Below, piece by piece: positions 1 through 5,465 of a DNA stretch of 10,026 nucleotides. Each line of letters starts with the position of its first letter. Within the stretch, counting starts at the first letter, position 1. The position numbers were made by a program, and so were the translations under genes. The notes under the pieces are model-generated. The model searched no databases and had not been told where the DNA came from. It saw nothing but the letters and a program-made list of their open reading frames with translations. Source of the DNA: JBHHYS01 sp046757645 (GTDB lineage: Bacteria; Acidobacteriota; Terriglobia; Acidiferrales; 2-02-FULL-67-57); assembly GCA_046757645.1 (NCBI GenBank), contig JBHHYS010000089.1, forward strand, positions 1 through 10,026, written 5' to 3'.

Positions 1-793
1 CGCCGCGGCGGACGAGGTCAAGCTCCTCGGGCGGCAGGTCGTCGCCCAACCAGTCGCGCCCGTTGTCGGTGGCCCACAGCGCGCCGGTTTTGGGCTCCCA
101 GGCAAAACCCACGGCGTTGCGCAGCCCGCGCGCGTGAATTTGGCCCGAAGCCCCGGGACTGCCGTCGGGTTCGAAGCGCAGGATGGCGGCGCGGCGCTCG
201 TCCTCTTCCTCGCACACGTTGCAGGAGGAGCCCACCGAAACGTAGAGCCCGCCGCCCGTCCCGAGCGGAGTCGAGGGATCGGGGCCGAAGCCGATGGTGC
301 GGGTGAAGTGCATCCCGCCGGGCGGCAGGTCGGCCACCACCACTTCCTGCTGGTCGGCGCGCAGATCGCCGTCGGTATCCCGCAGGCGGATGACCCGATG
401 GGTCTCGCCCACGTAAAGCCAACCGCCTGCCCCGAGCTTGCCCCGAGCGAAGTCGAGGGGCGGAGTCGAGGGGTTGCGCCAGGCGACGCTGTGCGGACTC
501 CGCAGGCCGTCCTTGAACACGATGACCTCATCCGCCCGCCCGTCGCGGTTGCGGTCGGGCAGGGCATAGACCTTCCCGGCGTTCGAGCCCACGTAGAGCG
601 TCCCATCAGGCGCAAAGGACATAAACCGCGCCCGGGTCACCCCGTCAGCGTACACGCTCAACTGAAACCCCGGCGGCAACCCCTGCTGTGCGGCAGCCCT
701 CTTTTGCGTGGTCGCCGGCGGCGAATCGGAAGATTGGCTGCAGCCGGCTACCAGCACGCACAAGAGCAACCCAACGACCCAACCTCCTTTCAT
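1..793 (-). CDS. PQQ-dependent sugar dehydrogenase (sorbosone-type) lipoprotein, 3' end outside window
   Basis: The frame is open from an ATG at 793-791 to the window edge, giving 264 residues with no stop. The N-terminus MKGGWVVGLLLCVLVAGCSQ is a lipoprotein signal with lipobox VAGC, so the protein is probably membrane-anchored and exported. After a Pro-rich linker come beta-propeller repeats typical of soluble glucose/sorbosone dehydrogenases: PPGFQLSVYADGV, APDGTLYVGS, RNRDGRADE, GLRSPHSVAW, GWLYVGETHRVIRL, RDTDGDLRAD, LYVSVGSSCNVCEEED and LRNAVGFAWEPKTGALWATD followed by NGRDWLGDDLPPEEL. The family oxidises sugars with PQQ and passes electrons to the respiratory chain; the actual substrate cannot be told. 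A GAGG lies about 8 nt upstream of the ATG. Two stretches foreign to the family, encoded at about 429-473 and 256-280, are in-frame copies of a palindromic repeat. I saw no convincing promoter upstream. Confidence 0.9.
   Translation of the reverse strand, partial: MKGGWVVGLLLCVLVAGCSQSSDSPPATTQKRAAAQQGLPPGFQLSVYADGVTRARFMSFAPDGTLYVGSNAGKVYALPDRNRDGRADEVIVFKDGLRSPHSVAWRNPSTPPLDFARGKLGAGGWLYVGETHRVIRLRDTDGDLRADQQEVVVADLPPGGMHFTRTIGFGPDPSTPLGTGGGLYVSVGSSCNVCEEEDERRAAILRFEPDGSPGASGQIHARGLRNAVGFAWEPKTGALWATDNGRDWLGDDLPPEELDLVRRG
256..280 (-). repeat. In-frame palindromic repeat inside the sugar dehydrogenase gene, copy 2
   Basis: On the minus strand this reads CCCTCGACTCCGCTCGGGAC and a few more bases. 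It adds about nine residues (PSTPLGTGG) between GFGPD and GLYVSVG. It shares CCCTCGACTCCGC with the copy at 429-473 and looks like a shorter version of the same element. The frame is intact on both sides. Confidence 0.5.
429..473 (-). repeat. In-frame palindromic repeat inside the sugar dehydrogenase gene, copy 1
   Basis: On the minus strand this contains the blocks CCCCTCGACTCCGC, CCCTCGACTTCGCTCGGGGC and AAGCTCGGGGC. It encodes about 16 extra residues (PSTPPLDFARGKLGAG) between VAWRN and GWLYVGE, two blade segments normally adjacent in this family. The reading frame is kept. Related blocks occur at 256-280 and 7652-7724. Insert boundaries are inferred from the expected protein family and may be off by a few bases. 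Confidence 0.6.
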
Positions 794-844
794 CGGCAGA
801 ACCTCATGGGCTCTTGGCCTTCAGCTCTCAGCCTCCACGCCGAG

Positions 845-866
845 CCCCCAGGCTCCTGCCTGGGGG
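845..866. repeat. Perfect 9-bp stem hairpin with 4-nt loop
   Basis: CCCCCAGGC (845-853), loop TCCT, then GCCTGGGGG (858-866) form a perfect stem. It lies about 50 nt upstream of the minus-strand sugar dehydrogenase start. No T-run follows on either strand, so it is more like a REP-type palindrome or a 5'-leader structure than a classical terminator. I saw nothing else in the rest of 794-900. Confidence 0.6.
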
Positions 867-900
867 AGAATCAAGTTCAGAACACCACTCACCCACAGCA

Positions 901-929
901 TACACATTTTCTGGGGAGTTGGGCATAAT
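901..929 (+). promoter_or_regulatory. Possible sigma70 promoter before the tRNA-Ser fragment
   Basis: The -10 candidate is CATAAT (924-929, 5 of 6 consensus). The weak -35 candidate is TACACA (901-906), with a 17-nt spacer. The -10 ends 7 nt before the tRNA-like sequence begins at 937, the same spacing as at the intact tRNA. This may be the original tRNA-Ser promoter, now driving the fragment and the GIY-YIG gene. Confidence 0.4.
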
Positions 930-936
930 GGAGCGC

Positions 937-1009
937 GGAGGAGTGCCGGAGTGGTTGCCCCGCCGCTGGCGGGGTTATTGTCCCGCCTACGGCGGGAAAC
1001 GGGGCCGCC
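937..1009 (+). pseudogene. tRNA-Ser 5'-half remnant, interrupted in the D-loop
   Basis: Bases 937-957 are identical to bases 1293-1313 of the intact tRNA-Ser (acceptor 5' strand, D-stem, part of the D-loop), and the identity also takes in one base upstream (936/1292). After a 40-nt foreign stretch (958-997), bases 998-1009 are identical to 1314-1325 (end of the D-arm and 5' strand of the anticodon stem, up to loop position 32). Identity stops at 1010, so the anticodon, variable arm, T-arm and acceptor 3' strand are missing. This cannot fold as a tRNA. It is best read as the leftover of a tRNA gene split by an insertion in its anticodon loop. Confidence 0.8.
958..996. repeat. Hairpin doublet (REP-like) inside the tRNA fragment
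   Basis: There are two adjacent hairpins. The first is CCCCGCC, loop GCT, GGCGGGG (958-974). A spacer TTATTGT follows, then CCCGCC, loop TAC, GGCGGG (982-996). The arms can also cross-pair. Together with base 997 they interrupt the tRNA remnant in the D-loop. The layout of two short palindromes and a spacer resembles a BIME/REP pair. Confidence 0.7.
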
Positions 1010-1012
1010 GAC

Positions 1013-1282
1013 GTGAAGAAGTATTTCGTCTACGTCCTGCAAAGCCTCCGCGACAATGGCTATTATGTTGGCTTCGCGCAAGACATTGAGCAACGCCTTG
1101 CCGATCACAATGCGGGCAAGACGCGCTCCTTGCGTGGCCGGCGACCCTTGAAGTTGGTCCACGTCGAGGAATACGCGCGCAAGAGCGAAGCGAAGGCCCG
1201 CGAGCGACAAATCAAGAGCTACAAAGGCGGTCAGGCATTCCGCCGGTTGCTCCAGCTTGCTTCACGCCATCAACAACCCTAG
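1013..1282 (+). CDS. Single-domain GIY-YIG nuclease family protein
   Basis: An 89-residue protein of the small GIY-YIG class (UPF0213/YhbQ-like). The signature is seen as V6-Y7-V8 in KYFVYVLQS and Y18-V19-G20 in GYYVGF, followed by R28 in DIEQRLADHN and acidic E59/E64 in KSEAKARERQIKSYKGG, the expected catalytic Tyr/Arg/Glu pattern. The family cuts DNA; stand-alone members have poorly defined roles. The start is GTG at 1013, because GIY-YIG domains begin at this point and upstream sequence is tRNA-like. No strong ribosome site is visible. It begins 4 nt after the tRNA-Ser remnant, and its TAG stop (1280-1282) overlaps the -10 box of the intact tRNA, so it is wedged tightly between two tRNA copies. 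Confidence 0.85.
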   Translation: MKKYFVYVLQSLRDNGYYVGFAQDIEQRLADHNAGKTRSLRGRRPLKLVHVEEYARKSEAKARERQIKSYKGGQAFRRLLQLASRHQQP

Positions 1283-1285
1283 AAT
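1257..1285 (+). promoter_or_regulatory. Promoter of tRNA-Ser
   Basis: TTGCTT (1257-1262), a 17-nt spacer, and TAGAAT (1280-1285). The -10 ends 7 nt before the first tRNA base, so transcription would start at or just before the mature 5' end. It lies inside the end of the GIY-YIG gene and overlaps that gene's stop codon. Confidence 0.55.
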
Positions 1286-1292
1286 CGAAGCC

Positions 1293-1384
1293 GGAGGAGT
1301 GCCGGAGTGGTTGAACGGGGCCGCCTTGAAAGCGGCTAGCCCCGATAGCATCGGGGCTCGGGGGTTCGAATCCCTCCTCCTCCG
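1293..1384 (+). tRNA. tRNA-Ser (anticodon UGA)
   Basis: A 92-nt class II tRNA. Acceptor GGAGGAG (1293-1299) pairs perfectly with CTCCTCC (1377-1383), with discriminator G1384. The anticodon stem GCCGC/GCGGC encloses loop CTTGAAA with anticodon TGA at 1327-1329. The long variable arm has stem CCCCGAT/ATCGGGG, typical of serine tRNAs. The T-arm GGGGG-TTCGAAT-CCCTC has one G-T pair. CCA is not encoded. It decodes UCA and, by wobble, other UCN codons. The 5' half is duplicated at 937-1009. Confidence 0.97.
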
Positions 1385-1431
1385 TTTACGTTGAGCTTGC
1401 GGAAGGCCCCCCTTAAGCCGCCAGTCCAATC

Positions 1432-2331
1432 ATGAAAGCCTTTGTGGTGGGTGCCACCGGGGCGTTGGGCCGGGAGACGGTGGCAGAGCTGCTCGCTCGC
1501 GGCCACCAAGTCGTCGCCCTGGCGCGCACCGCGGCGGTGGAGTCCGCCTTTGCTCAATGGGGCATCCCCGCCGTGCACGGCGACATCTTTGACACTGCGG
1601 TGCTGGAGCGCGGGGCGCGCGACGCCGACGCTGTCTTCCATCTCGCCACCCGCATTCCCCGCAAGCCCATTCCGCGCCGGCGCGACTTCGCGGAAACCAA
1701 CCGCATCCGCACCGAAGGCACCCGGCGGCTGGCGGTGGCGGCGAAGCGGGTCAGCGCCAAGGCGCTTCTCTTCCAGAGCATCGCCTTCATCTACGGCGAC
1801 CACCGCGGCGCGGAGGTCACCGAGCGAACCCTGCCCTACGACCACCCGCTGATCGCCGCGGTACTCGATGGCGAGCTGACCACCCTGCACTCCGGCCTGC
1901 GCGGGGTTGTGCTGCGCGGCGGCCAGTTTTTCCAGCGGGGCAGCTACCACACCGACTGGATGGCCGCAGCGTTGCGCAAACGCCGCTTACCGCTGATTGG
2001 CCGCGGCGATGCCTACGTCAACCCGGTTCACCCTCGCGACCTGGCCCGCGCCTTCGTCCTGGCCGCGGAGAAAGAAACCGCGCGCGGCATCTACCACGTC
2101 GCCGCCCAGCCGGTCGAAGCCCGGGTGCTCTATACGGAGTGGGCGCACCGCCTGGGCGCCCCGCCGCCGCGCCACCTCCCCTACTGGCTCGCCCGGCTGT
2201 TGCTGGGCGAGTTGGCCAAATTGGCCCGCTTCCGCTACCGGGTCTCCTCGGAGAAAATCCGCCGCGAGCTCGGCTTCCAGTTTCGATTCCCCACCTACGA
2301 AGAAATCCTCGACGACCTCATCGCCGCCTAG
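1432..2331 (+). CDS. NAD(P)-dependent epimerase/dehydratase-like SDR protein
   Basis: A 299-residue extended or atypical short-chain dehydrogenase. The N-terminal Rossmann nucleotide-binding motif is MKAFVVGATGALGRE (GxxGxxG at residues 8-13). An HGDIFD segment, AVFHLATRIPRK and LLFQSIAFIYGD follow the usual NAD-dependent epimerase order, and LRGGQFF plus VHPRDLARAFVLAAE match later conserved blocks. At the place expected for the catalytic YxxxK the sequence reads Y136-D-H-P-L140, so the lysine seems to be missing. The enzyme may therefore be an atypical SDR with altered chemistry or only a binding role. The substrate is unknown. No clear ribosome site was seen before the ATG at 1432. It starts 47 nt after the tRNA-Ser with no obvious terminator between, so co-transcription with the tRNA is possible. 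Confidence 0.85.
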   Translation: MKAFVVGATGALGRETVAELLARGHQVVALARTAAVESAFAQWGIPAVHGDIFDTAVLERGARDADAVFHLATRIPRKPIPRRRDFAETNRIRTEGTRRLAVAAKRVSAKALLFQSIAFIYGDHRGAEVTERTLPYDHPLIAAVLDGELTTLHSGLRGVVLRGGQFFQRGSYHTDWMAAALRKRRLPLIGRGDAYVNPVHPRDLARAFVLAAEKETARGIYHVAAQPVEARVLYTEWAHRLGAPPPRHLPYWLARLLLGELAKLARFRYRVSSEKIRRELGFQFRFPTYEEILDDLIAA

Positions 2332-2359
2332 CGCGCGTGGATTCTTCGGCTCCCATCTG

Positions 2360-2414
2360 TGATGCTGAACCAAAGTGAAGCATCTAGGGAGATTCTTCGC
2401 TGGGCTCAGAATGA
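2360..2414. repeat. Imperfect inverted repeat of the TCATTCTGAG...GAAGAATCT type
   Basis: The left arm (2360-2385) and the reverse complement of the right arm (2390-2414) match at 19 of 26 aligned positions with one gap, around a 4-nt centre AGGG. The right arm read on the minus strand begins TCATTCTGAGCCCAGCGAAG. I recall this type as a common intergenic repeat in environmental bacterial genomes. It sits just after the SDR gene in the 269-nt gap before the peptidase gene. Confidence 0.65.
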
Positions 2415-2527
2415 CAAGAGGAGCCTCGAATGGGGGCGGACAAGCGGGAGGAAGGCATGGCCCATCTGGCCCGGCGAGACAGGGCTGCGGCCGGCCGAGG
2501 CTACGAGTTGGACTTTTGGACAACATA

Positions 2528-2556
2528 TTGTGCCGAACCGGTGGGGCAACTAGAAT
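2528..2556 (+). promoter_or_regulatory. Possible promoter of the M42/DinB operon
   Basis: TTGTGC (2528-2533, first three bases of consensus), a 17-nt spacer, and TAGAAT (2551-2556). The predicted start near 2563 would leave a leader of about 38 nt containing the ribosome site AAAGGAG at 2585-2591. The rest of 2415-2527 shows nothing I can name. Confidence 0.4.
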
Positions 2557-2600
2557 GGCTGCTTTCTCTGCAAGCATTCCCGCAAAAGGAGTCGCCGGTG

Positions 2601-4775
2601 ATGAAGCGATGCTTGATGGGCCTGTTTCTTTCCCTGCTGGTGGTTCTGCCGGCCGCCGGGCAGAAGACCGGCACGAGTGAGGTGCTGACTAGCTTGGGGG
2701 AGCTACCGGGGGTGAGCGGTTACGAAGAGCGAGTAACGGCGTGGCTGGCTGAGCGACTGGCGAAGTTCAACCCCCAGGTGGACACCCTGGGCAACGTAAC
2801 CGTTACCCTGGGCGCCGGCACGCCCCACCGGCTTGTGGTCACTTCGATGGATGAGCCCGGCTACGTGGTCAGTGCCATCACCGCCGAGGGCTACCTGCGG
2901 GTCGAGCGCCTGCCGCAGCGCGGCGTGCATCCCTGGTTTGAGCTGCTGCACTCGGCCCAGCCGGTCGAGATTCTGACCCGGGAAGGGAAACTAGTTCCCG
3001 GCGTGGTCGCCGGGCTTTCCACTCATCTGCAACCCGGGCGGGAATCGCCCCCGGAGAAGCGCACCGACCACCTCGACCGCATCTTCATTGACGTCGGAGC
3101 GCGCTCGGCCGAGGAAGTGCGCGGATTGGGCGTTGACCTCCTCGACCCTATCACCCTGGAAAAGCACGCCTACCCTCTTGCCCATGGCGAACTCACCGCC
3201 CCGTTCGTCGGTGACCGGGCTGGGGTCGCCGCGCTGGTGAGGCTAGTGGAACGGATGGCGACGCCGCGGCTCCGCGGCATGCTGACCGTGGCCTTCGTTG
3301 TTCGCCGCTACATGGGCAACCAAGGGTTGGATCGACTGTTGAAACGAATCGAGCCCGATGAGATCATCTTTGTGCAACGGCTGGAGGAAAGCGATGCGCC
3401 GCCCGGCGCCGGCGTGCTGGTGACGACCTTTGAGGGCAGCGAGCCGGGTCTCGCCGCCGACCTGCTGCGCCTGGGGCGCGAGAACCAGATCCCGGCGCGG
3501 GCCGAACTGACCGAGCCCGCGCCCCGCGGGCGCTACACCGGAGCGCTGCCCCTCCCGCCGCGCGCCGCCGTGGTCGGCGTGCCGGTCAAGTTTCCCCAGA
3601 CACCGGCCGAAGTGGTCAGTGCGGATGAAGTCAGCCGTGTCGTCGAATTGATTGCCCTTTATCTCGGCGTGCCGGTGGCGGAGGAGCTGGAAAGAGGGTG
3701 GGACAATGAGGACCAAACTCCTCCGCTTACGCCTTCGGCCTCACTACAACATATATTGTCCCGGCTCGTAGAAATCGAGGGAGTCTCAGGATACGAACAG
3801 GACGTGGCTGCCAGGATCAAGAACCTTCTGCCAGCGTGGGCGCGGGAGCGGGCCACGGTGGACGCGAAGGGCAACCTGGTGGTTCGCTTCGGGCGGGCGA
3901 GCGAGAAGCCGCGGTTGGTGTTCGTCGCTCACATGGATGAAATCGGCTGGGTGGTGGGGGAGATTGGCGAGGACGGGCGGCTGGGGCTTGAGCGTCGCGG
4001 AGGCTTTCTCGAGGAGTACTTCCTCGGGCACGCCGTCTATGTGCACACCGCCAACGGCCGGGTGCCGGCGGTGCTGGAGCTGCCGGCTGACTACCGCACC
4101 AAGAAGTACGAGCGCCTTCCGGGGCGTGAGTATATCGCCTACAGCGGGGCGCGCACGCGGGAAGAAGCTGAGGCGCTGGGGATTCGGGTGGGCGATTCGG
4201 TTACGGTGCCGAAAAAGTACCGCCCGCTGGCGGGCACCCGGGCCAACGCCCGCTCCTTCGACGACCGGGTGGGCTCGACCGCGCTCGTGGCTGCCCTGTG
4301 GGCGATTGATCCTGAAACGATTGGCCGGGAAGTCGCCTTCGTTTGGGCCGTGGAGGAAGAAATCGGCCTGTTCGGCGCCAAGCACTTTGCCGCCCGCGCG
4401 GCCGAGAACGGCGGCGTGCCTGACTTTGTCTTTGCGGTGGACACCTTTGTCTCCGGGGATTCGCCGCTCGAATCGCCCCGCTTCGCCCGCGGCATTCTGG
4501 GCGCGGGGTTTGTGGTGCGGGCGGTGGACTCCAGCAACGTCGCCCCGCGGAAATGGGTAGACCGCGTGGTGGCGATTGCCCGCCGACACAAGATTCCCGG
4601 GCAGTACGGGGTCACCGGGGGCGGCAACGACGGCGCCGCTTTCGTGCCCTATGGCGCGGTGGACATCCCCCTGGGCTGGCCGCTGCGCTATTCGCACTCC
4701 GCCGGCGAAGTGGCCGACCTCAAGGATATCGAAGCGCTGGCGCGCATCGTCGCCGCCCTGCTGCAAGAATTCTGA
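2601..4775 (+). CDS. Exported tandem M42-like aminopeptidase; N-terminal half catalytically degenerate
   Basis: A 724-residue protein starting at ATG 2601, supported by AAAGGAG about 9 nt upstream and a signal peptide MKRCLMGLFLSLLVVLPAAG ending near AAG-Q; in-frame starts further upstream lack these. It contains two M42 metallopeptidase-like units. Each opens with GVSGYE (residues 37-42 and 394-399). The second unit keeps the family's metal and catalytic residues: H444-M-D-E, D554-D-R, E585-E-E, D614 (AVDTF) and H699 (RYSHSAGEV), plus GGGNDGAAF. The first unit has S82-M-D-E instead of His, keeps D205-R, but has RRYMG where the glutamates should be and PQTPAEVV where the last His should be. 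It is therefore probably a non-catalytic copy used for assembly or substrate binding. M42 enzymes are metal-dependent aminopeptidases, usually large cytoplasmic oligomers of single-unit chains about half this length, so secretion and duplication are both unusual. Eighteen nt separate it from the next gene. Confidence 0.88.
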   Translation: MKRCLMGLFLSLLVVLPAAGQKTGTSEVLTSLGELPGVSGYEERVTAWLAERLAKFNPQVDTLGNVTVTLGAGTPHRLVVTSMDEPGYVVSAITAEGYLRVERLPQRGVHPWFELLHSAQPVEILTREGKLVPGVVAGLSTHLQPGRESPPEKRTDHLDRIFIDVGARSAEEVRGLGVDLLDPITLEKHAYPLAHGELTAPFVGDRAGVAALVRLVERMATPRLRGMLTVAFVVRRYMGNQGLDRLLKRIEPDEIIFVQRLEESDAPPGAGVLVTTFEGSEPGLAADLLRLGRENQIPARAELTEPAPRGRYTGALPLPPRAAVVGVPVKFPQTPAEVVSADEVSRVVELIALYLGVPVAEELERGWDNEDQTPPLTPSASLQHILSRLVEIEGVSGYEQDVAARIKNLLPAWARERATVDAKGNLVVRFGRASEKPRLVFVAHMDEIGWVVGEIGEDGRLGLERRGGFLEEYFLGHAVYVHTANGRVPAVLELPADYRTKKYERLPGREYIAYSGARTREEAEALGIRVGDSVTVPKKYRPLAGTRANARSFDDRVGSTALVAALWAIDPETIGREVAFVWAVEEEIGLFGAKHFAARAAENGGVPDFVFAVDTFVSGDSPLESPRFARGILGAGFVVRAVDSSNVAPRKWVDRVVAIARRHKIPGQYGVTGGGNDGAAFVPYGAVDIPLGWPLRYSHSAGEVADLKDIEALARIVAALLQEF

Positions 4776-4793
4776 GTCGGAGAGGAGGGAGAA

Positions 4794-5285
4794 ATGACCA
4801 ACCGGGAATTTTTCCTCAAGCGGTGGGAGGAAGAGTATCCCACCTTCCTTAAAGTGTTCCGAGCGCTGCCCCAGGACAAGCCCGATTATCGGCCGCACCC
4901 GCGCTCGCGCTCGGCGGCCGAGCTGGTGTGGCTGCTGGTCTGCGAAGAACAGGCTTGCTCGCAGTGGGCCGACACCGGGAAGGTCGAGTGGAAGGAGACG
5001 CCGCCGACTAAGAGTCTGGAGGAAACGATCGCGGCCTACGAGAAAGCGCACGCCGCGCTGGCCCCGCGCCTCCAGAAGCTTGACGACAACACCTGGGAGG
5101 AGAAGAAGGTGCAGTTGGTCGTCGGCGGCCAGGGGGGCTACTACGAGTTACCCCTGGGCGAGATGCTGTGGGCGGTAATGTTTGACGCCGTACACCATCG
5201 CGGCCAGCTCAGCCTCTACATCCGGCTCGCGGGCGGCAAGGTTCCCTCCATTTACGGCCCCTCGGCCGACGATAGGGGTGATTGA
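4794..5285 (+). CDS. DinB-like (YfiT/DinB four-helix) protein
   Basis: A 163-residue protein with a strong ribosome site (AGGAGGGAG) just upstream and an 18-nt gap from the peptidase gene, so probably the second gene of that operon. The C-terminal block FDAVHHRGQLSLYIRLAGG followed by KVPSIYGPSADD is typical of the DinB superfamily, whose members bind a metal through three histidines and often act as thiol-dependent transferases or stay uncharacterised. Two usual ligands look altered: the helix-2 position in SAAELVWLLVCEEQ has no His, and four residues before H135 there is D131 instead of His. Cys or Asp could substitute, or metal binding may be lost. The function cannot be predicted. Confidence 0.78.
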   Translation: MTNREFFLKRWEEEYPTFLKVFRALPQDKPDYRPHPRSRSAAELVWLLVCEEQACSQWADTGKVEWKETPPTKSLEETIAAYEKAHAALAPRLQKLDDNTWEEKKVQLVVGGQGGYYELPLGEMLWAVMFDAVHHRGQLSLYIRLAGGKVPSIYGPSADDRGD

Positions 5286-5352
5286 GATCGTCTCTCCGAG
5301 CCGGGTGCGCCGGATGGCCGCTGGCCTTCCTGCGGTTCCTCGGCAAAAAGAC

Positions 5353-5379
5353 CGCGGGTCCCTGTAGCGGGAACCCGCG
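5353..5379 (+). terminator. Hairpin after the DinB gene, possible terminator
   Basis: CGCGGGT (5353-5359) pairs with ACCCGCG (5373-5379), and CCC (5360-5362) with GGG (5369-5371), leaving one bulged A and loop TGTAGC. It sits about 70 nt after the DinB stop and before the next promoter, a sensible place for an operon end. No T-run follows, so a Rho-independent terminator is not certain. Confidence 0.4.
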
Positions 5380-5418
5380 CACCCTCATCGGCGGGGGATT
5401 CTGGGCGGCAAGGGCTGA

Positions 5419-5447
5419 TTGGCAGCCCGGCCCCGCGGTGCTAGACT
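5419..5447 (+). promoter_or_regulatory. Likely sigma70 promoter of the LURP-one-like gene
   Basis: TTGGCA (5419-5424, 5 of 6 consensus), exactly 17 nt, and TAGACT (5442-5447, 4 of 6). The predicted start near 5454 leaves a short leader of about 12 nt before the ATG at 5466. Confidence 0.5.
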
Positions 5448-5465
5448 CTCGGCACCGAGGCTACC

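Larger units (their letters stand above)
1010..1325 (+). mobile_element. Candidate small GIY-YIG element inserted in tRNA-Ser
   Basis: This is an inference from layout. The tRNA 5' half occurs twice in direct orientation (936-957 plus 998-1009, and 1292-1325), and the interval between holds only the GIY-YIG gene and a tRNA-type promoter. The simplest model is that a roughly 316-bp unit carrying the nuclease, a promoter and a replacement tRNA 5' half entered the anticodon loop between positions 32 and 33. That would restore a complete tRNA downstream and strand the old 5' half upstream. A tandem duplication followed by decay is an alternative. No integrase or transposase gene is present. Confidence 0.35.

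Noticed and set aside
134..928. Long plus-strand open frame opposite the sugar dehydrogenase
   Set aside because: The minus-strand frame has clear family motifs and a lipoprotein signal; the plus frame is a GC-rich shadow with no recognisable domain.
930..1012. Translation of the tRNA remnant as an N-terminal extension of the GIY-YIG protein
   Set aside because: The tRNA-derived reading frame (MERGGVPEW...) is not in frame with the GIY-YIG domain, and the domain naturally begins at the GTG.
1010..1325. Group I or other intron in the tRNA-Ser anticodon loop
   Set aside because: The interval is almost filled by the GIY-YIG gene, leaving no room for an intron core, and the tRNA 5' half is repeated downstream, so no splicing is needed.
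1336..1950. Minus-strand open frame overlapping the tRNA-Ser and SDR gene
   Set aside because: It would read through a certain tRNA and oppose a clear Rossmann protein; composition is that of a shadow frame.
2430..2600. Upstream extension of the M42 gene to an earlier in-frame ATG
   Set aside because: The extension has no ribosome site, covers the predicted promoter, and would bury the signal peptide; ATG 2601 has a good ribosome site.
3786..5051. 421-codon minus-strand open frame
   Set aside because: It lies opposite the M42 catalytic domain and the DinB-like gene, which both have clear motifs; its Arg/His/Pro-rich translation is typical antisense noise.
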